The notes beneath the pieces are model-generated. The model did no database searches. It worked only from the letters and a program-made list of their open reading frames with translations, and was not told where the DNA came from. This document shows, one piece after another, positions 15,925-24,010 of a stretch of DNA of 64,000 nucleotides. The first letter of the stretch is position 1, and each line of letters begins with the position of its first letter. The position numbers and the translations under genes are program-made. Source of the stretch: CAZWVI01 sp964637165 (GTDB lineage Bacteria > Planctomycetota > UBA1135); contig CAZWVI010000009.1 in assembly GCA_964637165.1 (NCBI GenBank), positions 20,867 through 84,866 on the forward strand. Reading direction: 5' to 3'.

Positions 15925-17880
15925 ATGACTAAATCATCAAAAGGAATCGACACTCTCCTAGAAGAACATCGCAGCTTCGCACCACCGGCGGAATTCGTTG
16001 CTCAAGCAAACTGCAATGATCCGCAAGTTTGGGAAAAAGCAAATCAAGACTGGCAAGGCTGGTGGAGTGGGTGGGCTGAAAAACTTGAGTGGGATCAAAA
16101 ATGGTCGCAAGTGTTGGATTGGCAGGCACCGTATGCTAAATGGTTTATTGACGGCAAACTAAATGCAAGTGTGCAATGTCTTGACCGCCATATTGCTGCC
16201 GGACATGGTGAGCGTGTTGCTTACTACTGGGAAGGTGAACCTGGAGACACGCAAACATTAACCTATCAAGACATGCTCGATGGTGTGTGCAAAACCGCCA
16301 ACGGCCTAAAGGCTCTTGGAATTGAAAAGGGCGACCGCATTACTTTGTATATGCCAATGGTGCCCGAGTTAGCCATGGCGGTTTTGGCCTGCGCGCGCAT
16401 CGGCGCAGTGTTCTCGGTTGTGTTCGCCGGCTTTAGTGCAACTTCACTAAAGGAACGGATCCAAGACCAAGAAGCTAAATTATTAATAACCGCCGATGGA
16501 ACTTGGCGGCGCGGAAAAGTTTTAGATTTAAAAGTCGTTGCCGATGAAGCCGTCGCTGATTGCCCGTCAATTGAAAATGTATTGGTGTGGCGGCGCGGTG
16601 AAGGTGTTGCAACCGCCGCAACTGGCGACTCGCGCGATGTCGAATGGAACGACCTTGTTGCCTCACAGTCAACCGAGTGCGCGCCACTGTCAATGGATAG
16701 CGAAGATTTATTATTCATTCTTTATACAAGTGGCACCACTGGAAAACCTAAAGGCATCATGCACACCACTGGTGGTTACATGACCGGCGCTCTCGCCACC
16801 ACCAACTTGGTGTTCGACTTGAAGCCCGAGTCGGATGTTTATTGGTGCACCGCCGACATCGGTTGGATAACTGGACACAGTTACATTGTGTTCGGCCCAA
16901 TGGCAAATGGTGCAACTCAGGTTATGTACGAAGGCGCACCCAATCACCCCGGCCTCGATCGCTTTTGGGAAATTTGCGCTAAGTATGGCGTAACGATTTT
17001 CTATACCGCGCCAACTGCAATTCGCGCCTTTATGAAATGGGGCGATGAACACCCGGCCGCCCACGACCTCTCCAAACTTCGACTACTCGGAAGCGTTGGC
17101 GAACCGATTAACCCCGAAGCTTGGGTGTGGTACTTGCATCACATCGGCGGCGGACGCTGCCCGATTGTCGATACCTGGTGGCAGACCGAAACCGGTGGCA
17201 TCATGATTACTCCGCTTCCAGGTTTAACCACGACTGTGCCTGGTTCAGCTACCACTCCATTCCCTGGCATTGAGGCCAAACTCTTAAATGAAGAGGGTGA
17301 AGAAGTTGAAGGAGTGGGCGGCGGTTACTTAGCACTTACTCGTCCATGGCCATCGATGTTGCGCGGCTTGTGGCGCGACCCTGAACGCTACGAGGCCACC
17401 TACTGGTCACGCTTTGAAGATTGCTACTTCCCTGGCGATGGAGCCAAACGTGATGCGGACAATTTCATTTGGGTGCTGGGTCGCGTTGATGACGTAATGA
17501 ATGTTTCTGGCCATCGTTTATCCACCATGGAAATTGAAAGTGCCTTAGTGGACCACCCGGCGGTTGCCGAAGCCGCGGTAATTGGAATTAATCACGAATT
17601 AAAAGGCCAAGCTCCGGTTGGCTTTGTAATTTTACGTGGTGGCCATGACTCAAGCCCCGAACTTGCGGCAGAAATCCGCGATCACGTGGCCAAACTTATC
17701 GGTGGCCTAGCGCGACCCGAAGCAGTTCATTTCACTCCTGAACTTCCCAAAACCAGATCGGGAAAAATCATGCGCCGCCTCCTGCGCGACATGGCAGAAG
17801 GCAAGACCATCGGCGACACAACTACTCTTGCAGACCCCTCGGTCCTAGAAGGATTAAAGGCGGAGTACGAGGGAAAGTAG
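15925..17880 (+). CDS. acs: Acetyl-CoA synthetase
   Basis: 651 residues, the usual length for AMP-forming acetate-CoA ligase. It activates acetate to acetyl-CoA through acetyl-AMP. The motifs are in order: P-loop YTSGTTGKPKG at about 267-277, WWQTETGG in the middle, YFPGDGAKRD, and the C-terminal PKTRSGKIMRR, whose Lys (about 613) is the acetylatable catalytic Lys. The tryptophan in the WWQTETG region matches acetate rather than propionate or longer acids. It gives the cell a route to assimilate acetate and fits with the thiolase and acyl-CoA genes further on. Confidence 0.96.
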   Translation: MTKSSKGIDTLLEEHRSFAPPAEFVAQANCNDPQVWEKANQDWQGWWSGWAEKLEWDQKWSQVLDWQAPYAKWFIDGKLNASVQCLDRHIAAGHGERVAYYWEGEPGDTQTLTYQDMLDGVCKTANGLKALGIEKGDRITLYMPMVPELAMAVLACARIGAVFSVVFAGFSATSLKERIQDQEAKLLITADGTWRRGKVLDLKVVADEAVADCPSIENVLVWRRGEGVATAATGDSRDVEWNDLVASQSTECAPLSMDSEDLLFILYTSGTTGKPKGIMHTTGGYMTGALATTNLVFDLKPESDVYWCTADIGWITGHSYIVFGPMANGATQVMYEGAPNHPGLDRFWEICAKYGVTIFYTAPTAIRAFMKWGDEHPAAHDLSKLRLLGSVGEPINPEAWVWYLHHIGGGRCPIVDTWWQTETGGIMITPLPGLTTTVPGSATTPFPGIEAKLLNEEGEEVEGVGGGYLALTRPWPSMLRGLWRDPERYEATYWSRFEDCYFPGDGAKRDADNFIWVLGRVDDVMNVSGHRLSTMEIESALVDHPAVAEAAVIGINHELKGQAPVGFVILRGGHDSSPELAAEIRDHVAKLIGGLARPEAVHFTPELPKTRSGKIMRRLLRDMAEGKTIGDTTTLADPSVLEGLKAEYEGK

Positions 17881-17899
17881 GTTCACTAGACTGTTAGCC

Positions 17900-17927
17900 T
17901 TGTAAAGATACTCGCACTCCATATACT
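17900..17927 (+). promoter_or_regulatory. Sigma-70-like promoter for the SAM riboswitch transcript
   Basis: TTGTAA (17900-17905), a 16-base spacer and TATACT (17922-17927). A start about 7 bases downstream would begin the transcript at the 5' side of the aptamer helix P1. Confidence 0.55.
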
Positions 17928-17932
17928 AGTAG

Positions 17933-18053
17933 CACATCAAGATTCACGCGAGGGTTCCGGCCCGGTGACCGTGAGGGCAACCTGATTCGTTCAAGGTGCC
18001 AATGCCGGATTCGATGCGGTCGCCCGCCGTTTGACTGGGCAGACAAAACGACC
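17933..18053 (+). promoter_or_regulatory. SAM riboswitch (S-box, SAM-I/IV clan) with translational switch
   Basis: The conserved S-box core is visible in order: GAGGG, CCGGCCC, TGA, GGGCAACCT, AAGGTGCCAA, TGCCGG. CCGG in the GGCCC arm pairs with CCGG after GGTGCCAA, exactly where S-boxes pair CTGG with CCAG. An imperfect P1 joins CACATCAA (17933-17940) to TTCGATGCG (18010-18018). Downstream, GGTCG (18018-18022) pairs perfectly with CGACC (18049-18053), which directly abuts the ATG at 18054. This stem competes with the P1 strand, so SAM binding probably changes access to the start codon. No U-tract is present, which argues for translational control. The exact subclass (SAM-I or SAM-IV) is not settled. 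Confidence 0.8.
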
Positions 18054-18443
18054 ATGAGAGACACCTACTTAACAGATCCGTTGTGCCCTGATTTTTTACG
18101 GGATTGGATGATTCAAAATGACGACCCGTGCACAGGGCAAGTCAAAATGGGAATGCGCATGCATGCTTGCGTATGGAAGGAAAGATTAATTGACGCCAAC
18201 TTGAGCATGGAAGAAAAAATTTCAGCTGGCCTGCAATTTCGCGGGGAACACAAATTCCGATTAATCATTCCGCTTTCCAAAATCCGCAAACTAATCATCC
18301 TAAAAGATGAGTGGCGAGAATCTTGGTTCGTACCGTGGGGCTTCGTCCACTACCGGGATCCATACCAAGCATCTATGATGAACTTACTAAAAGAATACGC
18401 CCAGAAGAGCGGACAGGAGGTGCTTACCAAAGGGGATATTTAG
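18054..18443 (+). CDS. Uncharacterised 129-residue protein under a SAM riboswitch
   Basis: I do not recognise the family. It is a soluble cytoplasmic-looking protein with no signal peptide or membrane segment. It has many Trp and Met residues (DWMIQNDD, WRESWFVPWGFVHY), a hydrophobic beta stretch (FRLIIPLSKIRKLIILK) and a C-terminal helix. Two Cys and one His-Ala-Cys (MHACVW) could matter for sulfur or metal chemistry. Its start codon touches the regulatory stem of the SAM aptamer, so its level should fall or rise with S-adenosylmethionine. Genes under S-boxes usually serve methionine or cysteine synthesis, uptake or recycling; a role there is inferred from regulation alone. The next gene is B12-regulated. 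Confidence 0.7.
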   Translation: MRDTYLTDPLCPDFLRDWMIQNDDPCTGQVKMGMRMHACVWKERLIDANLSMEEKISAGLQFRGEHKFRLIIPLSKIRKLIILKDEWRESWFVPWGFVHYRDPYQASMMNLLKEYAQKSGQEVLTKGDI

Positions 18444-18484
18444 TCGTTTTTCCCTTGTCCACTCGGCGCTGTTTTAAAATCTGC

Positions 18485-18490
18485 TAGACT
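18485..18490 (+). promoter_or_regulatory. Possible -10 box TAGACT for the cobalamin riboswitch transcript
   Basis: TAGACT lies about 24 bases upstream of the aptamer. A convincing -35 hexamer at 16-18 bases is not seen. Confidence 0.35.
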
Positions 18491-18513
18491 GTGTGGGTTC
18501 ATTAACAGCCCAT

Positions 18514-18709
18514 AATCCTTGTGCGACGGGAAGTGAGGTGCAATTCCTCCACGGGTCCGCCGCCGTGAGTGCTACGACCATTACAAACCACTGAAGTGAA
18601 AGCTTTGGGAAGGGTAATGGAAGGTTAAGCACAAGTCGGAAAACCTCGCAGATTGGATTGTCTACTCACCCACCCTCAAAAACCGGGCGGAAACCCCGGA
18701 GGAGTTAGC
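18514..18709 (+). promoter_or_regulatory. Cobalamin riboswitch with SD-sequestering hairpin
   Basis: The aptamer spans 18514-18659. P1 is formed by AATCC plus TGCGA (18514-18526) and TCGCA plus GGATT (18646-18659). The core has GGGAAGTGAGGTGCAATTCC, then CACGGGTCCGCCGCCGTGA. The B12 box AGTCGGAAAACCTCGC is at 18634-18649. The expression platform holds CCGGG...CCCGG immediately before and overlapping GGAGGAG, the Shine-Dalgarno of the ATG at 18710, so B12 binding likely hides the ribosome site. This is the classic architecture of class-I cobalamin riboswitches. Confidence 0.9.
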
Positions 18710-20113
18710 ATGAAACACTTCTGTGTAGTCGCTTTGCTAGCGACATTCCTCGGCGCACCAAATTTAAGTGCGCAATCTTTTTCTTACGACATCTCGCTAG
18801 ATGGACTCGGCAATGGCAATCCAGCCAAATCTTTCGGCCTCGCGGCTGATGAGCACAACAACCGAGTGTACGTTTCAATCTGTGGCGATTTCATGGGCAA
18901 CAACAATGTGGTTGCTGAAATTGATACCGTTACCGGCACCGTAGTCAACACAATCCAAGTAGGCAATTATCCCGAAGACATTGCTTTGCTCGGCGACCCA
19001 AACCTGCCAGGAATGATCACGGGGGCGGTTACCAATAGCTCTGATGGCACAGTTTCAATTTGGGATCTGGCCAGTGGAGTCGTAAGCCACACTGTGCAAC
19101 TTCCGGATCCATTCTTTATGGGAAGTTGTTATCCGTTTGGAATTACCGCCGGCGGTCCTGGTTTTTACGTAAGCACTGTTGACGGGTCTGGCGATGTCCA
19201 CGCCATCGATTCAAACACTTGGACCTACGACGCTGGCAACTCCCTTAATTTCTCATGGAAAAGTTTAGGGCGACCACTCATGGCGAATGGCAATTTGCTA
19301 ATTCCCACCACCGCCTATACCCCAAGTTGGACGGGTGCTGAAGTCGGCATCAGCGGTGTCGATAACGCCGGCAACATTTGGTCGCAAGTGATGGCACTAA
19401 ACGACGGAAACTACATTTTTCCAAGTGGCATGGATGCAGTCGAATTAAACGATGGCACGGTGTTAGTGGCGGGCATGGACTTAGACGCACGCCTCTATCA
19501 ACTGACCAGTAACGGCGAAATCATTCGCAGCATGCGTTTACAAAATGGCGCAGGCGCACATGGCTTGGCGCTTTCCAATGATGGCACCATTTTAGTCGCT
19601 TGCGATTTGGCTTATGGGTGGGTCACCTTCATTGACATGGTTAATTGGAGTGAACTTGCTGCCTTCCAAACTTCAAGCTTAGGGCTTGGCTACATGCAAC
19701 CAAACGATGCGGTGTTCTGCAATGACAAGGTTTATGTAAGCTGCCAAGGCTCTGAAGAAGTTATGGTGTTTGACAACTTGCCAAGCATTTCTCCAGGTAA
19801 TGGCTACCAAGGTAACTTGCTCATCAATGACTCAACTCCTGCCCCAGGCTCGACTCTTAGTTTAGACTTAAGCGGAAATGGCGTAGTCGCCTTATTCGTT
19901 TCCTTCGAAGATACCGCCGGTAGTTACTCTGGAGTTGCACTTGATTTGGGTGCCGCACCTATGCTTGCTGGCTGGAGTGGCAATGGTTCATTTTCTCGAA
20001 GCTTCACCGTCCCGCTAAATGCGCCTCGCGGAATGAACTTGTTTGCGCAAGGAATTATTGACGTAACCGGCACCCCCACTGCAACCGCACCTAGGTGCGT
20101 GGTCATTCAGTAG
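18710..20113 (+). CDS. Secreted beta-propeller protein under cobalamin riboswitch control (BtuG-like candidate)
   Basis: 467 residues from the ATG at 18710, which has a strong GGAGGAG 6 bases upstream; the frame opens earlier, inside the riboswitch. The signal peptide ends at NLSA-QS. Residues about 20-370 are repeated four-stranded units of NHL/YVTN type (NRVYVSICG, GTVSIWDLASG, GTVLVAGMD, KVYVSCQGSEEVMVFDN). A roughly 90-residue C-terminal sandwich follows, of the kind often seen in planctomycete secreted proteins. In Bacteroides, BtuG is a riboswitch-controlled surface beta-propeller that binds B12 with very high affinity. The same combination suggests a B12-capture role here, but homology to BtuG is not shown and there is no lipobox. 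The 3' end overlaps the convergent kinase gene by 11 bases. Confidence 0.8.
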   Translation: MKHFCVVALLATFLGAPNLSAQSFSYDISLDGLGNGNPAKSFGLAADEHNNRVYVSICGDFMGNNNVVAEIDTVTGTVVNTIQVGNYPEDIALLGDPNLPGMITGAVTNSSDGTVSIWDLASGVVSHTVQLPDPFFMGSCYPFGITAGGPGFYVSTVDGSGDVHAIDSNTWTYDAGNSLNFSWKSLGRPLMANGNLLIPTTAYTPSWTGAEVGISGVDNAGNIWSQVMALNDGNYIFPSGMDAVELNDGTVLVAGMDLDARLYQLTSNGEIIRSMRLQNGAGAHGLALSNDGTILVACDLAYGWVTFIDMVNWSELAAFQTSSLGLGYMQPNDAVFCNDKVYVSCQGSEEVMVFDNLPSISPGNGYQGNLLINDSTPAPGSTLSLDLSGNGVVALFVSFEDTAGSYSGVALDLGAAPMLAGWSGNGSFSRSFTVPLNAPRGMNLFAQGIIDVTGTPTATAPRCVVIQ

Positions 20114-21899
20114 CCAAGTTCAGCGTCAAAATCCGCCCACTGGCGTCGGACAGGATAAGTCCGGCGCCAGTTTTCTTATTCCATGACCACTTAAAATAAA
20201 TTTCACCCAAGCCATCTTGATTTAAGTCCACGGTGGCAAAGCTAACCCCATCAACTTGACTAGTGATGCGCGGAGTCCGAAAAATCAAACTACTATCAAC
20301 ACTTCCGGGGAGACTTTCTTTTGGGCTTAACCACAGTTGGCCTTGGTGCAATTCTCTTTCATTAACTGAAGCCACGCCAACCTTTAACTCGGGTGGCCAA
20401 CCATAAACTGACGTGGAATCACCGCTAGCCAATACTACCTGAGGGAAAATACCTTGCTGGCTGCTCTCCTCATAGGCCAACAAACACTCTTTTCCCAAAT
20501 TTGCCAACTTGGCTATGTCTGGATTTGATTGCGCGACCATCTCTAATTGGCTTACCGCCTGCGAATACTCCCCCGCCACCGCGAAAGCACAGGCATTTAA
20601 ACGGTAATCTTCAACTGTTGACCAACCTCGAATACCTGGCCGTGGCAATAACTTTACTAATGACGGCAAGGCAGAATGCTCACCAGTGCCAAGGGCTAGG
20701 CGCATGGCACGCCGGCGGGCAAACTGACTTACTTCCAGTTTTAACTGTGGGTCGAGGCGAATTACCTCTTGGTATGTATTAAAGAGTTCCTTAATCAGAG
20801 CGTCATGATTTGCCAAAGTTCCGTAAAGCAGCACCTCGTCTTTGGCACGGGCACTACCAAAAGCAATCCCTGCGAGGGTGCCGCGATCAACGCTTCCCCT
20901 TATTACTAAAAAAGCTAAAACTACCGCGGAGCAAAATGCCAGCGCTGCAAAGGCCGCGGTGATTCGAAACCGACGTTGGCGAATCCAACGACCAAAATTG
21001 GCGATAGTTGAATCCAGTCCGGGCACTGGGGTGCGGTGCTCTAACCAATGCTGTAATGCCACGGCCATAGCCTCGGCAGTTTGAAAACGGAAGCGGCAAT
21101 TACGCTCCATGGCTTTTTGAATTATTTGCAATAAGCCACGTGGCAAAGGGTTGCCATCAAAATCCTCTCCGGTCTTTGGAGTTCCAACGGGCAAGTTACC
21201 GCTTAATAAATGCATCAAACTTGCTCCAAGTGAATAGATATCGGCCCGTGAATCAGAATTTGCCTGTCCGCGCCACTGCTCAGGTGCCATATAAGCGGTG
21301 GTTCCACCGACTTGATCTGGCTTACTTAATAATTTATCCGATTCTTGAAAAGCCAAACCGAAATCAATCAGCACAGCTCGACCATCGGGGTGCCAAACAT
21401 AATTACCAGGCTTCAAGTCGCGATGAACAATTCCTTCTTGGTGCAGCAGGGCAACTGCCTGACAAATATCTATCATTGCTTTTACAGCAACCGAGATACT
21501 TAACTCTGGTTTAAACCAGGCCACTTCAACTGGGCTTTGCGGACCCGATGCCTCAAGGCGCGCTTGCAAAATTTCACACAGACTGCGGCCCTCAATTTGC
21601 TCACTAATTGAATAGGGACGCTCCCCTTCAATAAAGCGGTCAAGATGATTTGCCAAGCTTGGATGCTTGGGAATTTGTAATTCGGCCTCACGAATAAAAC
21701 GCAAAAACTCTCCGTACGGGCAACCTGGTTTGGGAGTTTTGATTGCAACACGATTTCCAGTCTCTTTATCAATGCCCGAATAAACCAGACCCATTCCGCC
21801 AGCGCCTAAAAAGTTTCCGACCTCGAAACGATTAAGCAAAACTGAAGCAACCTTTGGCAGTGGCGCATCGGGGTCAAATGGTGGTGAGGATTCTTTCAT
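20103..21899 (-). CDS. Transmembrane serine/threonine protein kinase
   Basis: 598 residues. The kinase domain (about 24-290) is complete: Gly-rich loop GAGGMGLVY (33-40), VAIK with K54, HRDLKPGN (159-166), DFG (179-181), GTTAYMAPEQW (199-209). One membrane helix follows (about 312-333), then an extracytoplasmic part of about 265 residues. That part has helical repeat-like stretches and ends in a beta pattern with DLNQDGLGEIYF, which resembles an FG-GAP/VCBS calcium loop. The gene overlaps the sigma factor stop by 4 bases (ATGA). Kinase-sigma pairs of this kind are common in Planctomycetota, where the kinase senses a signal and controls the adjacent sigma factor; the signal is unknown. Confidence 0.92.
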   Translation of the reverse strand: MKESSPPFDPDAPLPKVASVLLNRFEVGNFLGAGGMGLVYSGIDKETGNRVAIKTPKPGCPYGEFLRFIREAELQIPKHPSLANHLDRFIEGERPYSISEQIEGRSLCEILQARLEASGPQSPVEVAWFKPELSISVAVKAMIDICQAVALLHQEGIVHRDLKPGNYVWHPDGRAVLIDFGLAFQESDKLLSKPDQVGGTTAYMAPEQWRGQANSDSRADIYSLGASLMHLLSGNLPVGTPKTGEDFDGNPLPRGLLQIIQKAMERNCRFRFQTAEAMAVALQHWLEHRTPVPGLDSTIANFGRWIRQRRFRITAAFAALAFCSAVVLAFLVIRGSVDRGTLAGIAFGSARAKDEVLLYGTLANHDALIKELFNTYQEVIRLDPQLKLEVSQFARRRAMRLALGTGEHSALPSLVKLLPRPGIRGWSTVEDYRLNACAFAVAGEYSQAVSQLEMVAQSNPDIAKLANLGKECLLAYEESSQQGIFPQVVLASGDSTSVYGWPPELKVGVASVNERELHQGQLWLSPKESLPGSVDSSLIFRTPRITSQVDGVSFATVDLNQDGLGEIYFKWSWNKKTGAGLILSDASGRILTLNLATE

Positions 21900-22426
21900 G
21901 AGTCTTCCCCACCCATTTGCTTACGCAAGGCCTGCAATGCGCGTTGATGTAATTCGCTCGCTACGTGAGGATTTATTTTTTGCGAAATTGCGTACTCACT
22001 TAAACTTTGGCGTTGTCGATAGATAGCATTCAAAATAGTTTGGTATTCGTCTGGCAAGGAAGCGACCGCTTCCCAAATATCAGTGTCGTCTTGATGTTGA
22101 TCAGGAATTAAATGTCCACGCTCGCCAATCTTTAATTCAATTCCTGAAGCAGGCATGCGCCGTTGCGCTGATTGATTGCGAATCTTTTCACTTCGCACCC
22201 GCTTCGCGATCCCGCTCAAAAAAGCTTTTGCTCTTCCCAAAGAAGAACCAACCACTTCTTGCCGAGTAACTGCACGGCGCAAAGTTGAATGAACCACCGA
22301 GCTTGCCGACACTCGGCCGCCAATTTTCAAACCCGCCTGCATCCGCTTGCGCAAGTCTTGCTCAGCCCATGCCACCAGCTCCTCCCAAGGAACTTTCGTT
22401 TCGGTGTCGGGTGAATTATCCGCCAA
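21896..22426 (-). CDS. ECF-like RNA polymerase sigma factor
   Basis: 176 residues. Region 2 appears shortened and diverged (about 12-85, with VSASSVVHSTLRRAV). Region 4 is clear: SLPDEYQTILNAIYRQRQSLSEYAISQKI followed by a recognition-helix pattern, about 120-170. This is the form typical of planctomycete sigma factors encoded next to Ser/Thr kinases. The frame opens at a TTG (22426) with GGAG about 9 bases upstream. A GTG further in, preceded by GGGAGGAG, is an alternative that would drop about 18 residues. It probably directs transcription in response to the downstream kinase, perhaps of its own operon. Confidence 0.82.
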   Translation of the reverse strand: MADNSPDTETKVPWEELVAWAEQDLRKRMQAGLKIGGRVSASSVVHSTLRRAVTRQEVVGSSLGRAKAFLSGIAKRVRSEKIRNQSAQRRMPASGIELKIGERGHLIPDQHQDDTDIWEAVASLPDEYQTILNAIYRQRQSLSEYAISQKINPHVASELHQRALQALRKQMGGEDS

Positions 22427-22551
22427 TTATATGCTCCACAGATGGGCAACTTATTCTAACACGTTACTCTCAAACAACTTATAGTATCCAGGCAAAAAAC
22501 CAACAATTATTTGTACTGCTCTAATATCACCAACAATTTATCGGCGAATAC

Positions 22552-22557
22552 TAAAAT
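22552..22557 (+). promoter_or_regulatory. -10 box TAAAAT, leaderless spacing to a GTG start
   Basis: TAAAAT ends exactly 6 bases before the GTG at 22564. This supports the GTG as the true start, because the nearby ATG at 22560 is out of frame and closed after 23 codons. Confidence 0.55.
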
Positions 22558-22563
22558 AAATGA

Positions 22564-23220
22564 GTGAGAATACCCCAAAATTCGGCCGGAGAAGAACAAT
22601 CACTGAATGGGTGGCGGCGGGCTTATCGTGAAAACCCGACACTATTTCATCGTTTTGCCTGCGCCGAGGACCCACAGAGTGTGGCGTGGAAGTCTCTACT
22701 TGAGCACGCCGACTTCGCCGGCCGCCGAGTACTAGAAATTGGCTGCGGTACTGGACGGTTTACCCAACTAATCTCCCGGCAGAGTAAATGCTCGGTATTT
22801 ACTGCATGTGATTGTGAACCTGCAATGTTGAATTTCGCCAAGCAGAATGGCTCCAGTCTTGAAATAGATTATTTGTTAGCTGATGCGGAGCAGTTGCCTG
22901 TGGCCGACTCCTCATTCGATCGCGTCTTCGCCAGTTGGGTGTTAGGGTTTATGGGGCAAAAAAAACGCAGTCAAATTCTCGCCGAAATAAAAAGAGTGCT
23001 TGGTGTTGGCGGAGAATTATGGACCTTTGAAGAACTTGAATTCGCGAAATCAAATAATACTTATGCAACCGAAATCGTCGCTGAAATTAAAACCGAATAT
23101 GCATTTGAATCGCGTGAAGCCGCGCAGACTACTTGCGATTTTTTGATGGGCGAGGAGGCTCCCCAATTTGTATCGGCGCGTGCGCCACATCACTTCGCGA
23201 TTTTGATGAAGAAATTTTAA
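22564..23220 (+). CDS. SAM-dependent class I methyltransferase
   Basis: 218 residues of UbiE/Methyltransf_11 type. Motif I is VLEIGCGTGRF (about 57-67), the acidic end of strand 2 is TACDCEPAML, and motif III/IV lies near YLLADAEQLPVADSSFDRVFASWVL. The substrate is unknown. It starts with GTG at the expected position of a leaderless transcript and lies divergent from the sigma gene. Its last 92 bases overlap the convergent radical SAM gene. Confidence 0.85.
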   Translation: MRIPQNSAGEEQSLNGWRRAYRENPTLFHRFACAEDPQSVAWKSLLEHADFAGRRVLEIGCGTGRFTQLISRQSKCSVFTACDCEPAMLNFAKQNGSSLEIDYLLADAEQLPVADSSFDRVFASWVLGFMGQKKRSQILAEIKRVLGVGGELWTFEELEFAKSNNTYATEIVAEIKTEYAFESREAAQTTCDFLMGEEAPQFVSARAPHHFAILMKKF

Positions 23221-24010
23221 CTAAATCATCAACACTTTGATGTTGCCCATGAAATCCAGTTTGAAGTGCTCCCTTATCAAACCATAAAAAATCGACTTCG
23301 CGGGAACTGGTCATATCAGGGCGACGATAAATTCGAAAGCTACGATCAGTTGCTTGCAGCGGTTTACACAACCATTTAAATTCGGCTTCACTTAAACCTA
23401 GTTCTGCCTCGCGACCTTGAACCGCGCCGCCGCGCCCGACTGGACGAAAACGATAAAGGTGCCAGGCGTGTATTTTCAATCCACTCTCCACTAAAGAATC
23501 TAATCCCCGCGCAAGTTGTGGAATTTCATCCATATTATTTGCGCAAATAACCGTGCCAATGGTCGCTTCTTTTCCAGCGGCTTGAATATCCTTGAGGCGA
23601 CTTTGAACTAATTCAAAATGTCCACCCCGTGGCTTACGCAACCAGTCATGAGTGGCGGGGATTGCTCCGTCCAATGGCAAAATCACGCGGTCGATGGCAT
23701 GGTTATTTAGCAGTTCTTCGGTCCAAGCCACGCCATTGGTGTTTAACTGAGTAATCAAACCAAGGCTTTTCGCATGTTGGGCAAGCCGTATTAGGCCACC
23801 TTCCCACAACAGTGGTTCGCCGCCACCAAGCACCACGCTTTCATAACCCGATGCCGCAAGTTGCGAGATTAAGTTTTGAGCTTGGGCAAAATCCATGCGA
23901 TCGAAACCGAGGTCGCTGGCACAAAAACGACAAGCCAAATCGCAATCCGGCAACAAGAAAATTGTTGCGATGCGCTTTTGCGGCTGGCGGGCTGGAATCC
24001 GAAAACTCAT
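23129..24010 (-). CDS. Radical SAM protein
   Basis: 293 residues from the ATG at 24010, which overlaps the upstream stop by 4 bases; the frame opens 10 codons earlier. The iron-sulfur motif CDLACRFC (Cx3Cx2C) is at about 23-30. It is followed by VVLGGGEPLLW (the SAM-binding GGE motif) and QLNTNG, the arrangement of MoaA/PqqE/SPASM-like proteins. No Cys-rich SPASM tail is visible, so it probably binds a single 4Fe-4S cluster. The substrate is unknown. Co-transcription with a PepSY protein and leuB gives no clear pathway. The C-terminal 30 residues lie antiparallel over the methyltransferase gene, which may mean the natural end is as predicted or that one of the two has been extended. Confidence 0.85.
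   Translation of the reverse strand: MSFRIPARQPQKRIATIFLLPDCDLACRFCASDLGFDRMDFAQAQNLISQLAASGYESVVLGGGEPLLWEGGLIRLAQHAKSLGLITQLNTNGVAWTEELLNNHAIDRVILPLDGAIPATHDWLRKPRGGHFELVQSRLKDIQAAGKEATIGTVICANNMDEIPQLARGLDSLVESGLKIHAWHLYRFRPVGRGGAVQGREAELGLSEAEFKWLCKPLQATDRSFRIYRRPDMTSSREVDFLWFDKGALQTGFHGQHQSVDDLVKISSSKSRSDVAHAPIQIGEPPRPSKNRK

Noticed and set aside
22560..22631. ATG at 22560 as start of the methyltransferase
   Set aside because: The frame closes after 23 codons; the GTG at 22564 is in frame with the methyltransferase and is at the right distance from TAAAAT.
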